Source: Macrotis lagotis
Taxonomy: Eukaryota > Chordata > Mammalia > Peramelemorphia > Peramelidae
Length of the DNA: 64,000 nt
Direction: 5' to 3'
Assembly: GCF_037893015.1 (NCBI RefSeq)
Contig: NC_133666.1
Span: 625,489,349-625,553,348, forward strand
The notes beneath the pieces are model-generated. The model ran no database searches. It saw nothing but the letters and a program-made list of their open reading frames with translations, and was not told where the DNA came from. Positions 1-11,971 of this stretch are shown here, one piece after another. Position 1 is the first letter of the stretch. Each line of letters begins with the position of its first letter. A program made the position numbers and the translations under genes.

Positions 1-264
1 TTAGCATCTCTTAGCTTATTTTGAAGTTTTTATATGATTGAGATTTTCTTTAAGGAAACCAATCATTTTTCTGAGATATGAAAAGACCACGTCGACATGT
101 GTGAGAGGGAGTCTATCAAACAGCTTGGTCGAATGACAAAGCTAATAAACAAGCTCTAATAATTGTCTCTCTCTTGCTGTAGGGTGGTTCTAGGTTGAGA
201 TATTAACTACAGCCTAAGGTGAAACACATTTTGATTTTTTTTTTTTTGCAATTTTGTATTGCAG

Positions 265-412
265 GCTATTACAGAAGACAAATATGAAATAATCCAATCA
301 ATTGGTGAAGCAGCAATTGTAATAAAAAATACAAAAGAGCCTCCATTGTCCTTGACCATTCATTTGACATCACCTGTTGTCAGGGAAGAAATGGAAAAAC
401 TTTTAGCTGGAG
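265..412 (+). CDS. ILF3: ILF3 exon, DZF domain part 1
   Basis: The exon opens with AITEDKYEIIQS directly after a TTGCAG acceptor and closes with LLAG plus one base of a split glutamate codon before GTATGG. It covers a central segment of the DZF (nucleotidyltransferase-like) domain used for ILF2 pairing. Human has V, L and V where this copy has I, I and I, all conservative. The following 1.3-kb intron shows no recognised feature. Confidence 0.95.
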
Positions 413-1710
413 GTATGGAAGGCTGAATACAGTCAGCAGTCGTCTGGAAACTTGAAAATATTGATGTTAACTCACTATTCAAATGTGCTATTCAGTTTTA
501 GAGTGTATTGGTTAAATTATGTCTAAATAGATGTCATCACCTTATCTTAAAGATCCAAATCTCATGTTCACCTTTGTGAAACTTAAGAGGATTGACAATG
601 GATGTACTAAAATTGAGTAGCACTTTTTATTTGGGACTTCACCGTTTTCATTTGGGGCCTTTAGTGTGTTTATGTAAATGTTGTGAAAATGTTTTTGTGT
701 CAATCCATTATGTGGCCCTTTGAAACCGTGAAAAGATGGTAACTTTAGCCTTTTAAAACTTGTTGAAGACTACTGAATGAATTCTGCATGTTCATCAAGT
801 TGGAGATATGCAAACAGTTTGTGTTGCTGCAAAAATGACGGGTGTTTCATTTGGTCTTTCTCATCTGACCGTTTTTAGTGGTTGAAGTTTACAAAATCCC
901 CCAAAGTGTGATGTGGAGTTATGCATAAAGAAAGATTCTCATCTAATTATATTTTTGAAATTATAAGGTGACTTAATGTCTGATCATTTGAAATTTTTTT
1001 GTGTTTTATTCAAATGAATGAATAAATTCTGTATCACAAGCATCACACAAATGCTCATTAGTTTGCAAATAAAGCTTTTGAACCAGCCTTAACTAAAACC
1101 CTGATCTACAGATTAAAAAAAAAACTTCAATTTTGCTGCAGCACAGTCTGAAGATGCTTTCTTTTACCCCTGTGATCTGTTGATTGCCTTTGGTTCTGAT
1201 ATCTGACTTCGTCTACCAAGCCTTCTAGTTTGTCGACTTTAGGGACGCTGGACCTTTGACCAACAGGACTCTCTCTGTCACAGGCTGGGGCCAAGGCAGT
1301 CAAGCCTTGTGGGCGGAAGTGGTTCCCTTTGCTCTAGAAACTTTAAAAAATGACATGGAAAGCAGAGAGGGATTTTATTTTAATACCCCCTTTTTCTTAG
1401 TTATTGTAGCTTTATAGAGTAGGTAGTTTTGGGGGGGAAAACATCCCAAAAGTAATGTAGAGTGAATTTATAAACCTGCCCTTTAAATAGGACTTTTCCT
1501 TTTGCAATAACTTCCCTTTTTGCAGTTTTTAAGTTTTCCTCTTAGGGAAGAGTCAAATACACTCTAGGTTCTCCTTCCCTGGTAAAGGGTAGAGATCAAC
1601 ATCTTTTGGGAGCCTCAGCTGCCCTTTAGGAAGCTGCCACATCCCCTTTCCACCTGACAGAAACCCCTTGGTCAAACTGTACCTTGTCTTCTTATTCCAT
1701 CCATGAATAG

Positions 1711-1802
1711 AAACGCTATCAGTCAACGACCCCCCGGACGTTCTGGACAGGCAGAAATGCCTTGCTGCCTTGGCGTCACTCCGACACGCCAAGTGGTTCC
1801 AG
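1711..1802 (+). CDS. ILF3: ILF3 exon, DZF domain part 2
   Basis: The exon starts after AATAG, completes the split glutamate codon, and encodes [20 protein letters not shown] through HAKWFQ. It ends with CAG before GTTTGC. The residues appear identical to human. The minus-strand open frame over this exon is a shadow. Confidence 0.95.
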
Positions 1803-2170
1803 GTTTGCATCTTGTTCTTATATTTGTCTTTAAGTAGCAAATTCATAAACTTTAACTGGCTAACTTTATATTAAAGTACTTAACATGGGATGGCAGCTGT
1901 GCTGAATTTAGCGCCTGTCAAAGTACAGTAGCTAAAGGAGCACATGAATGAATTTAACATCCCAAAAGGGGACTTGTAAAGGAGTAGAGGCATAGTTGCT
2001 GCTTTGTGTTAAGAGTAATGTTGCTTTTCTACATCATAATGACTCAACTATAAACTTTAATGTTGTGACTCTACATTGTTTACCCTTGACAAAGTAGCAC
2101 CGCAAGACATTCTTTGCCTTTGGTGTATGTGGGTGCTTTGGTTTAAAGTGCCTGTGCTTTGTTACTCTAG

Positions 2171-2293
<123 letters not shown>

Positions 2294-2645
2294 TAGTTTT
2301 ATGTACTTTCTTTGTATGATTTTCTATGTGAATGGCAAAAATCATCTTGTAACTTGAAATCATTTCCAGCTTCACAGAAATTGCTTTTTGGGAAATGAAA
2401 GTGAGATTTTATCATTTTGCTATATATTTTCACAATCATGTCTTCACCTAAATAAACTTCATATCTCCCCCCACACAGAACAGTATTTGAAAACAGTGCT
2501 TATTAATGTTTGTTGAGTTTAATTCAGTCAGTTAGAGGACTTTGATATAGAAAACTCAGATTTCCTTTTAGATGAGTCCAGATCCTTTGTTTTAGGAAGA
2601 GTTGTTGAACATGCAGAAGCCCTCTCATGGAATTTGCCACAGATA

Positions 2646-2646
<1 letters not shown>

Positions 2647-2679
<33 letters not shown>
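2647..2679. repeat. (CA)n microsatellite in an ILF3 intron
   Basis: About 16 uninterrupted AC units lie roughly 80 bases before the next exon. It is likely polymorphic. It also creates a cysteine/valine-rich minus-strand open frame that is not a gene. Confidence 0.97.
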
Positions 2680-2680
<1 letters not shown>

Positions 2681-2762
2681 TTCAGGAAAATAATTAGTTA
2701 GAATCTTTGGCACCTTTTTCTTGTTCCTTTATTTTTTTTTTAAAGTTTCTATTATTTTTCAG

Positions 2763-2874
2763 CCCCTGGAGCTTCTCTGTGAGAAGTCAATTGGAACAGC
2801 AAATCGACCAATGGGAGCTGGCGAGGCCCTCAGAAGAGTGTTGGAGTGCCTGGCATCTGGAATCGTTATGCCAG
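2763..2874 (+). CDS. ILF3: ILF3 exon, DZF domain part 4
   Basis: The exon begins after TTTTCAG with [20 protein letters not shown] and continues to ASGIVMP, ending on the first base of a split aspartate codon before GTTGGG. The residues match human closely. Confidence 0.95.
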
Positions 2875-3302
2875 GTTGGGTGACTTCTCAGCTTTAAAAC
2901 TTGCAGGGAGAGGAAAGGGACTGAGGCTTGTTCCTCAGTGGTGCATCGACTGGGTTAGGGCAACAGTACCTTGTCCACTACTTAGGGTATAAGCATGTGA
3001 CTACCCTCTTGCACCATCATATCCAGCCCTGTGCCAGAATCCGCAGCTGTGAAATCAGTGCTTTAGCGGACCGATTCAAGGGCAGTGGTGACCCACTCCC
3101 ACGTGACTTACATGCTCTGACATACATGTGGATTATTTCTTAAAAGGGCTGGACGCTGAGTGGGTCACCTCGCTCAGTGTGTTTCCAGAGCTGGGTGTGG
3201 ATGGGGCGGGAGGGGAAGCACCTGATTCCCTCTACCAACACAACCTCTTCAGAGACGCTAAAAGATAATCCTCTGCATATCTTCCTTGTTTCCTGCCTTC
3301 AG

Positions 3303-3400
3303 ATGGTTCTGGCATTTATGACCCTTGTGAAAAAGAAGCCACTGATGCTATTGGGCATCTAGACAGACAGCAACGGGAAGATATCACACAGAGTGCTCAG
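3303..3400 (+). CDS. ILF3: ILF3 exon, DZF domain part 5
   Basis: The exon completes the aspartate codon and encodes GSGIYDPCEKEATDAIGHLD and DITQSAQ, bordered by CTTCAG and GTATAG. The plus-strand open frame at 3177-3362 overlaps it in the wrong phase and should be ignored. Confidence 0.95.
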
Positions 3401-3987
3401 GTATAGTTATCTCCATTACAAATGTGAACCCTTACCCAGTCTTTAATAACTGGCCTCCAGTTCTGTTACTGGGTATTTTTAGTGTAGCTCTTTGAAACGT
3501 AGTCAGATATGGGACCAAAGGTAAATGGATCCTATACTAATACAGGGGATCCCAATCTGGGTTTCTCTTTCCCCCTGGTGCCATGCGTGGTTGTTTTTTA
3601 TCCCCAATTCGAGTGCTGTTTTGGACACCGAGGTCAAGGGGAAATTTATTCAGTTTACCTTGCTGCTAATAGGGCTTGTTTCCTTGCAGAGAAATGATAT
3701 AGCTTCGTATGGCACACGGGCCCCAGTTTGGGAACCCCTGTAATAACGAGAGGGCAAGGGGAATGGTCACAGGCCAGTCTTCTACCACAGCAAGGTTGGG
3801 GGTCCTAACAGTCAGGATTGAGTCCAGGCTTGTTGGGGACCACCTTGCTGTTGTAGGGGAAAAGCCAGCATTGACACCCAACTTTTGGGGTCGGGAGGGT
3901 CAGAGACCCCTCATCAGTAGTAGAGAGCACACACCATAATGGCAGACAACATAGGGCAGACAAGTAAAACTCCTCTTCCCATTTTAG

Positions 3988-4099
3988 CATGCTCTGCGAC
4001 TTGCTGCTTTTGGCCAGCTTCACAAAGTCCTTGGTATGGACCCTCTCCCTTCCAAGATGCCCAAGAAACCAAAGAATGAAAACCCTGTTGACTATACTA
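3988..4099 (+). CDS. ILF3: ILF3 exon, end of DZF domain
   Basis: The exon encodes HALRLAAFGQLHKVLGMDPL and KMPKKPKNENPVDYT after ATTTTAG, ending one base into the next codon before GTAAGT. That codon becomes ATT (isoleucine); human has valine there. The exon finishes the DZF domain and enters the basic linker. Confidence 0.95.
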
Positions 4100-4219
4100 G
4101 TAAGTATCCAATCCTAAATTCCAGTGTTTGGTTTGATTTTCATCTTGCTATCAATTTTTATTGTTTTCTTAGCAATCTTGGGTTTCAACCTTCATCTTTC
4201 CTTATATTTGCTCTTACAG

Positions 4220-4330
4220 TTCAGATCCCTCCCAGTACCACCTATGCCATTACCCCAATGAAACGTCCCATGGAAGAGGATGGAGAAGAAAAATCTCCTA
4301 GCAAGAAGAAAAAGAAGATTCAAAAAAAAG
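4220..4330 (+). CDS. ILF3: ILF3 exon, linker with nuclear-localisation signal
   Basis: The exon encodes QIPPSTTYAITPMKRPMEED and the lysine run SPSKKKKKIQKK, the bipartite-like basic segment known as the ILF3 nuclear-localisation signal. It is bordered by TTACAG and GTACTG. A plus-strand open frame at 4036-4362 reads through the short intron between this exon and the previous one. It is not evidence of intron retention. Confidence 0.94.
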
Positions 4331-4575
4331 GTACTGAACTCCTATCAGATGGAGTAGTTTGAGATCAGTAAGAAGGTTGAAAATTTGAGTTTGGCTGGGG
4401 ACATGTTATTGAAAAAGCATGTTTATTTATACATATTCTATGGTAATAAATAGCAGAAAGAACTAAGAAGAAATTTTCTTAATTTAGAAAATTGTGCAAA
4501 TGCTGTTAGACCAATTGGTAAGTAAGCTGACCTGTCAAATTCCTAAAAAGAGAAATGTCTTTTGTTCCTATTTAG

Positions 4576-4775
4576 AGGAGAAGACAGAACCCCCACAAGC
4601 TATGAATGCACTGATGAGACTGAATCAGCTGAAACCTGGGCTTCAGTATAAACTGGTCTCCCAAACTGGCCCAGTCCATGCTCCCATCTTTACTATGTCT
4701 GTTGAAGTGGATGGAAGTTCATTTGAGGCTTCTGGACCATCCAAAAAGACTGCCAAGTTACATGTGGCTGTAAAG
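4576..4775 (+). CDS. ILF3: ILF3 exon, dsRBD1
   Basis: The exon encodes [19 protein letters not shown] and then the first double-stranded-RNA-binding domain, including [31 protein letters not shown] and the signature [13 protein letters not shown]. The lysines of the KKxAK helix that contact the RNA backbone are all present. Borders are TTTAG and GTAAGC. The human asparagine in VDGNSFEA is serine here. Confidence 0.96.
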
Positions 4776-5002
4776 GTAAGCATGGCCCATAATTTGCAGT
4801 TTTCTGATTTTATTGACATAATAGTAAATCAAGTCCAGTCTATGTTCAATTCTGCTCAAACTGTTTGACACAGTTTGACTCTAAAAGTGGAAAATGTGAA
4901 CTTCGCACTGAAATGTCTTGTGTTTTTGAGCATAGGAACAAGGACTGCTTCTTGTGGGAATATTTGTTGACAGCTCTTGGGGGATTTTTCTTTCCTTGAC
5001 AG

Positions 5003-5173
5003 GTGTTACAGGACATGGGTCTGCCTACAGGAGCAGAAGGTAAAGAATCGAATAAAGGGGAGGACTCTGCTGAGGAAACAGAACAGAAGCCTGTGGTAGT
5101 TGCACCTCCACCTGTAGTAGAAACTGTTGCTACCCCCAGTGCTACTTTTCCTTCTCCGGACCAGACATCGGAG
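5003..5173 (+). CDS. ILF3: ILF3 exon, linker between the two dsRBDs
   Basis: The exon starts VLQDMGLPTGAEG (end of dsRBD1) and continues through an acidic, proline-rich linker ending FPSPDQTSE. It is bordered by TGACAG and GTGAGC. The linker is the least conserved coding part here. It differs from human at several positions, as expected for a disordered segment. Confidence 0.93.
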
Positions 5174-6056
5174 GTGAGCACCTCGGGGTTTTCATTGACT
5201 TGGCAACCAAGGGGCAGGAAACAGCCCTCTGCTGTCTGGGCTTTTCCTTAGGAAGTTGAATACTTAAAGCCATGGACCTCTAAAGCTCTGAGTGCCATTC
5301 CCCTTTGTTTTCGTATCTGACAAAGTTTGCCTTGTCTGGATAAAGGCATGGTCCATATAGCTTGTGGTGGAAAATGTGGGCTTGATTGGTAGTGCTGCCC
5401 TGTGTACACATTTGGGTTTGATGAACTTGGTGTAAGGAAGAACACTTGATTTAGGTTGGAATCCCAAGTCTTGTGCATTGTCACACTGTAAATTGGCGTA
5501 AATCGTGTAATCCTCCTGAGAATATTTCCTCAGCTAGGAAAATGACAAGAGTAAGATTGGTAATACTTGATAATATTGATAGTAATACAAATAGGGTTTG
5601 TAGTGAACTTTCTTTACAGGGTTGTTGTGAGAAAATTAATGTTTAACCTGTAAAGTACTCAGAAATGTATGTGTGTGATTGTTTTGGGTTAATTTTAAAG
5701 AAGTCTTTTTAAATTTATATTTAGTGTTTTTGGTGAGAAAAAGGAGAAAAGGTAACAGGAAGTAAATGGTTTAAACAGCTGATATTAATGTCCTGCACTA
5801 AGGGAGCACTTAGTGACCTTGAGTGTAATTGATAGAGATGTGTTGGCAAATTATATGTAGTCGTGCCTTATTTGAAGAGCAGTATTGAATGCATGTTATT
5901 AAGAAATTAAAAAAAAAATAGTCTGCCTGTTGTGAGAATCCTGGATAAGCTGTGCTGAAGGTGTCAGCAGGGCAGGATCTGATTGATTCCTTAGAAAAAT
6001 TAGAATGAGGCACAGAAAATGTCTGAAATTCTAATTGGTTCACATTTTCTTTTTAG

Positions 6057-6227
<171 letters not shown>

Positions 6228-6436
6228 TAAGTTGTCCTTTATCATTTGAACTTAATGGAATCAATTAGACTTCCCAGGATATACCTGAAAATTGGTGTTT
6301 TCCAACTTACCCTATTGAAGTGTTTTAAGTGCCATTGGTATCTTTGGGGGCTAGAATTTTTCCTGAGATGACTTGACTGTTGCTTTCTCTGATCATAATG
6401 ATTTCACGATCCTCCTATGCATTTGTTCTTTCATAG

Positions 6437-6637
<201 letters not shown>

Positions 6638-6985
6638 TAGGAGGTTTTTATTTTCTAGCAAGGTAGCTGCTAATACTATCGTTCCCATTTTTTATGGTTA
6701 AGGGAGTATTGAATATTTAGTTCAGTGATTTGTCTAGGTCAAAGCTAGTCATTAACTAAGACAAGATTTTGAACCCAGGACTTTATTACTCCAAATCCAC
6801 TTTTTTAACCCTCTATCCCACATAGAAAATAGCAGTGTAGGTTTTTTTTAATCTTGCTTTCAAGTTGCCCTTACATTTCTTTGAAGGAATCTAGAAAGAA
6901 TACACCACATGATCTATCATTAGAAGTATCATAGATTATTTGTGTGAGTTTAACCAGACTCTGTTTTTTAAATTCTCTTTTATAG

Positions 6986-7142
6986 CAGCACAATCCAGGA
7001 TTTGGAATGGGAGGCCCTATGCACAATGAGGTTCCTCCTCCCCCAAATATTCGTGGTCGAGGTAGAGGTGGGAACATCCGAGGTCGGGGTAGAGGCCGAG
7101 GTGGATTTGGTGGTGCCAACCATGGTGGCTACATGAATGCTG
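6986..7142 (+). CDS. ILF3: ILF3 exon, RGG segment
   Basis: The exon encodes HNPGFGMGGPMHNEVPPPPN followed by repeated RGRGRGG and RGRGRGRGG units, a typical RGG/RG RNA-binding and arginine-methylation segment, then ANHGGYMNAG. The acceptor reads TATAGCAG, a tandem NAGNAG site, so the exon may start at 6986 (adds a glutamine) or 6989. The donor is GTAAGA. Confidence 0.94.
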
Positions 7143-7368
7143 GTAAGAGAGCAGATTCTGTTCCCCTCTGCTTCTAAACTTGTTTTGCAAGATGGGGTCA
7201 TTTAATGTGTTGAATATGGAATTTACAAATAAGTATTTGTCCCTAGTGTTCCCCTATTGAAATCTTCTCAGAAGTTATTTGAAAGCTGTGAAGAGAAGCC
7301 ATCCCTCCTGGCTGCCCTTACTTAGGGCTCAACCAATAGTCAAATAATTTTACTCTGTTCTATTCCAG

Positions 7369-7422
7369 GAGCTGGCTATGGAAGTTATGGCTACGGTGGC
7401 AATTCTGCGACAGCAGGATATA
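7369..7422 (+). CDS. ILF3: ILF3 exon, last exon shared by NF90 and NF110
   Basis: A 54-base exon encoding AGYGSYGYGGNSATAGY plus one base of a split serine codon, bordered by TTCCAG and GTAAGT. Both the NF90 terminal exon and the NF110 exon at 11603 begin GT and restore AGT, so either can be joined in frame. Confidence 0.95.
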
Positions 7423-7859
7423 GTAAGTGTTAGTTTGTGTTTTATCAATTGAAAGTTAAAAAGAAACCCACATACACTACTTGCCTTAGAACAGTAGAAA
7501 TCTGGCCTACTTGTACCTAAGACTTAGTAGCACAGCCCTTTTTTGGCAGATGGGACAGGTTGTTGAGCAAGAGATTAATAATTGTTTAACCGTTAAAGTG
7601 CAAAAACCCTTGTGACTTGACAATTCCTTTTTAATATGTAAATATTTTAAATTTCTCTGCTTTAAGCCATGTGAAGCAATACACCACTCTTGTGAATATG
7701 CTTTCCTGACAATGCCCAGCTATTTGTATTCAGAAGAAGCCTTCATTGGGGGGTTACAGGAGCAGAGAAATCTAAAACATGAGTTTCATATGTGGCGCTC
7801 TGTGCCATCTTCAAAACAATTCTAATTTTTTTTCTCTGCTCTGTCTCCCCCTTTTGTAG

Positions 7860-7909
7860 GTGACTTTTTCACAGACTGCTACGGCTATCATGATTTTGGG
7901 TCTTCCTAG
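7860..7909 (+). CDS. ILF3: ILF3 NF90-specific terminal coding exon
   Basis: After the polypyrimidine tract and TGTAG, this exon completes the serine and encodes SDFFTDCYGYHDFGSS followed by TAG. This is the diagnostic C-terminus of NF90. Using it as a terminal exon excludes the glycine/serine/tyrosine-rich NF110 tail. The annotation rests on an exact peptide match to the known NF90 end. Confidence 0.96.
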
Positions 7910-9625
7910 ATCATCTAAAAGTATTGCACAAAAAACAGCTTTTTACTCCAATTTTCTCGAACTCCAAAACCCAAAGTGTCCGTGCTGTGTCCCTGTGCTT
8001 CACTGGGTTTCTCAACCGTGGCTTTTCACCGCAGCTTGTCTGAAACTCTTAGCCTGCAGAACTTAAGACAGTGGCAGTTTTTATTGTGATTTGCCTTTGA
8101 ACTTGGTCGTATTGATGTTCACAATAAGCGGAAAGTAATTTTCAGAGAATGTTTTTGTGCCAAGTTGCACAAAATTCTAGAGCCAGCTTTGTTCAGCATA
8201 AAGGCAAAAGCCCACCTTTGCTTTTTATGGAAAGCATTACTTTATTTAAGGGACAGATACAGAAGCATTTTAATCTACCTTTGTCTTAATTTACAGCAGG
8301 TTTTGTATGAATTTTAAACCTTTTAACAAACTCCCAAACCTGGTTGATACCTTTGATGGTAATAAGAAAGACTTCACCATGTCTGAATCTAGTGCAGCCC
8401 GACTCTTTTTTAAGCATGCACAATGTTAAATTGTATGTGGAATCGTAAGATGTGCTAAGTTAACTTCTCCATCCTTTTGTAATACACTGGTGGGTTATTG
8501 CTTGAGGGATGGGGTTAATTGTGGCTGATAGCTAGTTAGTGTACTTTCAAAGGAATTGTAACTGTGCTTCCAATACTGGTACAATAAATATCCAGGCATT
8601 AAGGAGTTGATGTAAAATTTTGCAAGTCCTGATCACAGCTGAAAATGCATGGATTCAGATTTTTTTATGGGCTTTTTTTATAATCAAGTATAAAGGGCCT
8701 TAAGCACTTGACATTGGGTTAGCAAACCAGCAGCCAGGGATTTGTGTTGCTGGGACTTTTGCTATAACTGACTTTTGGCCAAGACCTGGAAAATTATCAT
8801 GACTTCTACAGAAGTATGTAGAGTCATTTGGTCATTCCAACTAGATTCTCTTTCACTTGTAAGTGTATGGCCCTTTATTCTTGCTGTAATACTATGTTTT
8901 AAATTTGTATGGTCCTCTTCTGTCTTGTTTCGGTCAGCGGTTCTTATCGCACAAAGCCTGCATCTTTGCATTGACTTGCAAGATTTTGAGTTTGTTCAGA
9001 CACAGAAACTGGTCAAAATGATTACTCACCACTTGTTCAAAGAGGTTTGAAACATTCAGTGAATACTTTTTAAAACTTTTAATGCATGATGTATTTTTTT
9101 TAGAAAGTTATTGTTTGAGAATAATGTCTTTTTATACCAGGGAATAGATGTTGTCCTGAATGAGGTGGAAAACTGCCACCCCCTCCCTTTTTTTTTTTAA
9201 ATCAATACATGTTAAAGTAAATCATTGGATACTTTGGTGTCTTCATTCATGTTAATTGAGGGAAGAGACTGAACATAGGTGTTCAAGTGTATGTTAAGCT
9301 TAGTGCTGATGTTATTAAACCCTTCTTGAAATGTAGATGTGGGGAGGCCATGGAAATATTTGTTTGTAATCTTCCTGAAGGAGAAATTTCTGCTTTTCCC
9401 CATCTCTCCACAATCTCTTCACTGAGCATTGCATGTTTGCTTTGCTGCATTGTTGGATGTGTCTCCTTTCTTGGCGTTTTGGCTTTGTTACTTGAAAATG
9501 AGCTTGGTCTAATTGTTCTTCAAGCTGCCCAGGACTCAGTGATAGTGGGTTGGTAGGGGGGGAATGTTGGGGAGGGTGAACACTCAATTCCATTAGTCCA
9601 ATAACAGAGGCTTTAAATAAATACC
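7910..9625 (+). other. ILF3: NF90 3'UTR with candidate poly(A) signals
   Basis: This stretch follows the NF90 stop and has no coding potential. Canonical AATAAA hexamers occur at 8583-8588 and 9616-9621. The first implies a UTR of about 0.7 kb, the second about 1.7 kb. Which is used cannot be told from sequence. When the NF110 exons are used, the whole stretch is intronic. Confidence 0.6.
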
Positions 9626-9874
9626 TAGTGATTAGAATGTGAAGGCCAAGCTGTGCTGGTAATATTGTTCATCCTTCCTATCCTTGCCACAGGCTAGGCA
9701 TCATAGGGGCTGGTCCTTAACTTTCTGTTCCAGTTACCTACTAGAAAAGCCAATGCCAACTTGTCAAGGAAAACATACTCCATGGGTGTGCCCACTTACA
9801 GAGAGCTTAGGTACTCCTGTTTTCTGTTTGGGGTTACTGGACTGAATTGTAAAGTGTTGTTCCCTTACCCCTCA

Positions 9875-10000
9875 CCCCCCCCCCCCCCACATGTCACTTT
9901 GGTTTGGGGGCTTGAATTGAGTGACTTCTGGAAAATAGAATTGGGCCAACCCCCCCCCCCCACACACACACACATACATTACACACACACACAGACACAT
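9875..10000. repeat. C-runs and (CA)n tract in an ILF3 intron
   Basis: A 14-base C run lies at 9875-9888. A second run of about 12 C at 9950-9961 leads into an imperfect CA repeat. The open frames crossing it on both strands are low-complexity artefacts. The remaining intron from 10,000 to 11,602 shows no recognised feature. Confidence 0.95.
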
Positions 10001-11602
10001 ACCTGCTACTTGAAAAGCCTGAGGTGGTTCACATGTTGAGACTGATATTGAAAGTCTCTTTAACTTGAGCCTTGCCTCTTTGGTCTTGAAGCCCTGAGTT
10101 ACTTGTACACACCAGAGAAAAAAATGCATAAGGTATCTTAACCTGAAGAGACCTCGCACCATACCTTACATACTTAGTGGGTATTTGGTGTTGCATTTTA
10201 TTAAAGAAGGATTATTATGCCCCAGAGCCAGACATGAGGGTCTGATGGAGGTCACAGTCTCACCTTCAATTCCTGAGAATGTGGCAGCTACATCCATCCC
10301 ATGCTTTGCAATCCCACTGCATGTTCCTTTCTCTCTGGGGCTGTGACCCAGAGCTGAACTCTAAACCTGACTCCCAAGCATGGTGCTAGTGACCCATTGG
10401 AAAAACCTGCCTGGTCAGGGTAGGGGCATTTCCATGATCCCCTGTCCTGGGGATATCTGGGAGAAGCAGTGCTTGCCTTTTGGCCTTAGTAGTACTAAGT
10501 GTGTGTTCTGGCCTCACCAGCTCTCTTGCACTGTGGGTTTCTGGGATGAGCCTGAGGGGCACATCTCCACTTGTAAGGGACAACTGGTCATTTTCCTGGG
10601 AATGATCCTGTGATGAAACAGCTTATTTTGCCAAGTCTGCAGGCAGTCTCAGAATAATTGTCTGATTTGGCAGCTTCAATCCAGGCATTCCTTCAGCCCC
10701 TGGTCAAAGGAGGTTTGTGACTGTAATGAAGATTTGCCTGTCCTTCCAGGGAGATGAGCATGGGCCTGTGCTGGCCTTGTCACAGTGAAGTACAGGGGTG
10801 GACAGAGAGGTTTCCATAGAACAGTCCCACACTGGCTGCTTCTCCTTGGACCCTGGGGTTACAGTCAGCCTTGCTTTTCTTTTCCTTTCTTTGGGAGGTG
10901 GGGGGGGCGAGGGATCCACCAGTGGGGAAAAGAGGTTATTTGACTGATTTCATCAGTGTAGGGAATTCACAGTCTAGAAATCCCTTCACTGATGCAGATT
11001 GATAACTTGTCTGAAACTTGATGGCCTGAGCCAGTGGCCTGGGGCATTAAGGGTTTTATTGGCTTGCCCTGGTAATCAGCAGTGTGTGAGAGAGGCAGGT
11101 CTGGGGATCAGGGAGACCTGAGTTCCAGTCTGGCTTTCTGCCATGCCATGCTGCCTCAGCCCTGCTTTTTTGGGGAGCTTTGGGGAGGTTTGGGTGTGTT
11201 AAATGGTCATAAGTCATCAGCTAAACCAGCCCATCTATGATCTTAAAAACATTAATAGCCACTGCAAGAGCTAACATCTTCCCTGCTTACACCTGAGCAT
11301 CTCCTGAAGGAGGATTAGTTCTTAGCATCAGCTGCTAAAAGGGGGTAAAGAGGATTTGAGAGCAAACCCAGACCTCTTTTCTTGAATGAAATGGGTGATT
11401 GCTCAGATTTCTCTGGACCTCAGAATAAGTCCCTAAAACTTTAGCATTAGCTTCTCTGAGTACATGGAGTAGGAGTTCTAAGGGAAGTAGTTGTCAGATA
11501 TAACCTCAAAGGCCGGGGGTATAATATGAGTTACTTTTACTTAATTGAATCTGGAGTCTTCCCTTTTCCACTTCCCTAATTATTGCCATCCCTTCCATTT
11601 AG

Positions 11603-11971
11603 GTCAATTCTACAGCAACGGTGGGCATTCTGGGAATGCTGGTGGAGGCGGGGGTGGCGGTGGAGGCGGCTCTTCCGGCTATGGGTCCTACTACCAAGGC
11701 GACAACTACAATTCGCCAGTACCCCCAAAGCACGGTGGAAAGAAGCAGCAACATGGGGGCCAGCAGAAGCCTTCTTATGGTTCAGGGTACCAGTCTCACC
11801 AAGGCCAACAACAGTCTTCATACAGCCAAAACCAGTACAGCAATTATGGCCCACCCCAAGGCAAACAAAAGGGCTACAATCATGGACAAGGCAACTACTC
11901 CTCCTATTCGAATTCCTACAACTCCCCAGGTGGTGGAGGTGGATCAGACTATAACTACGAGAGCAAATTCA
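11603..11971 (+). CDS. ILF3: ILF3 NF110 tail exon 1 (Gly/Ser/Tyr/Gln-rich)
   Basis: The exon encodes QFYSNGGHSGNAGGG with a run of ten glycines, then repeated GYGSYYQGDNYNSP, QQKPSYGSGYQSHQGQQQ and YNSPGGGGGSDYNYESKF. It is bordered by TTTAG and GTGAGT. This low-complexity prion-like region is specific to NF110 and is known to confer extra nuclear RNA-protein contacts. Two other plus frames are open across it because of composition, but only this one matches ILF3. Confidence 0.95.

Noticed and set aside
3509-4023. Several overlapping open frames on both strands in an ILF3 intron
   Set aside because: They are short, mutually contradictory and lack protein features; all lie within one intron.
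9761-10162. Open frames over C-runs and CA repeats
   Set aside because: Low-complexity translation products with no conserved content.
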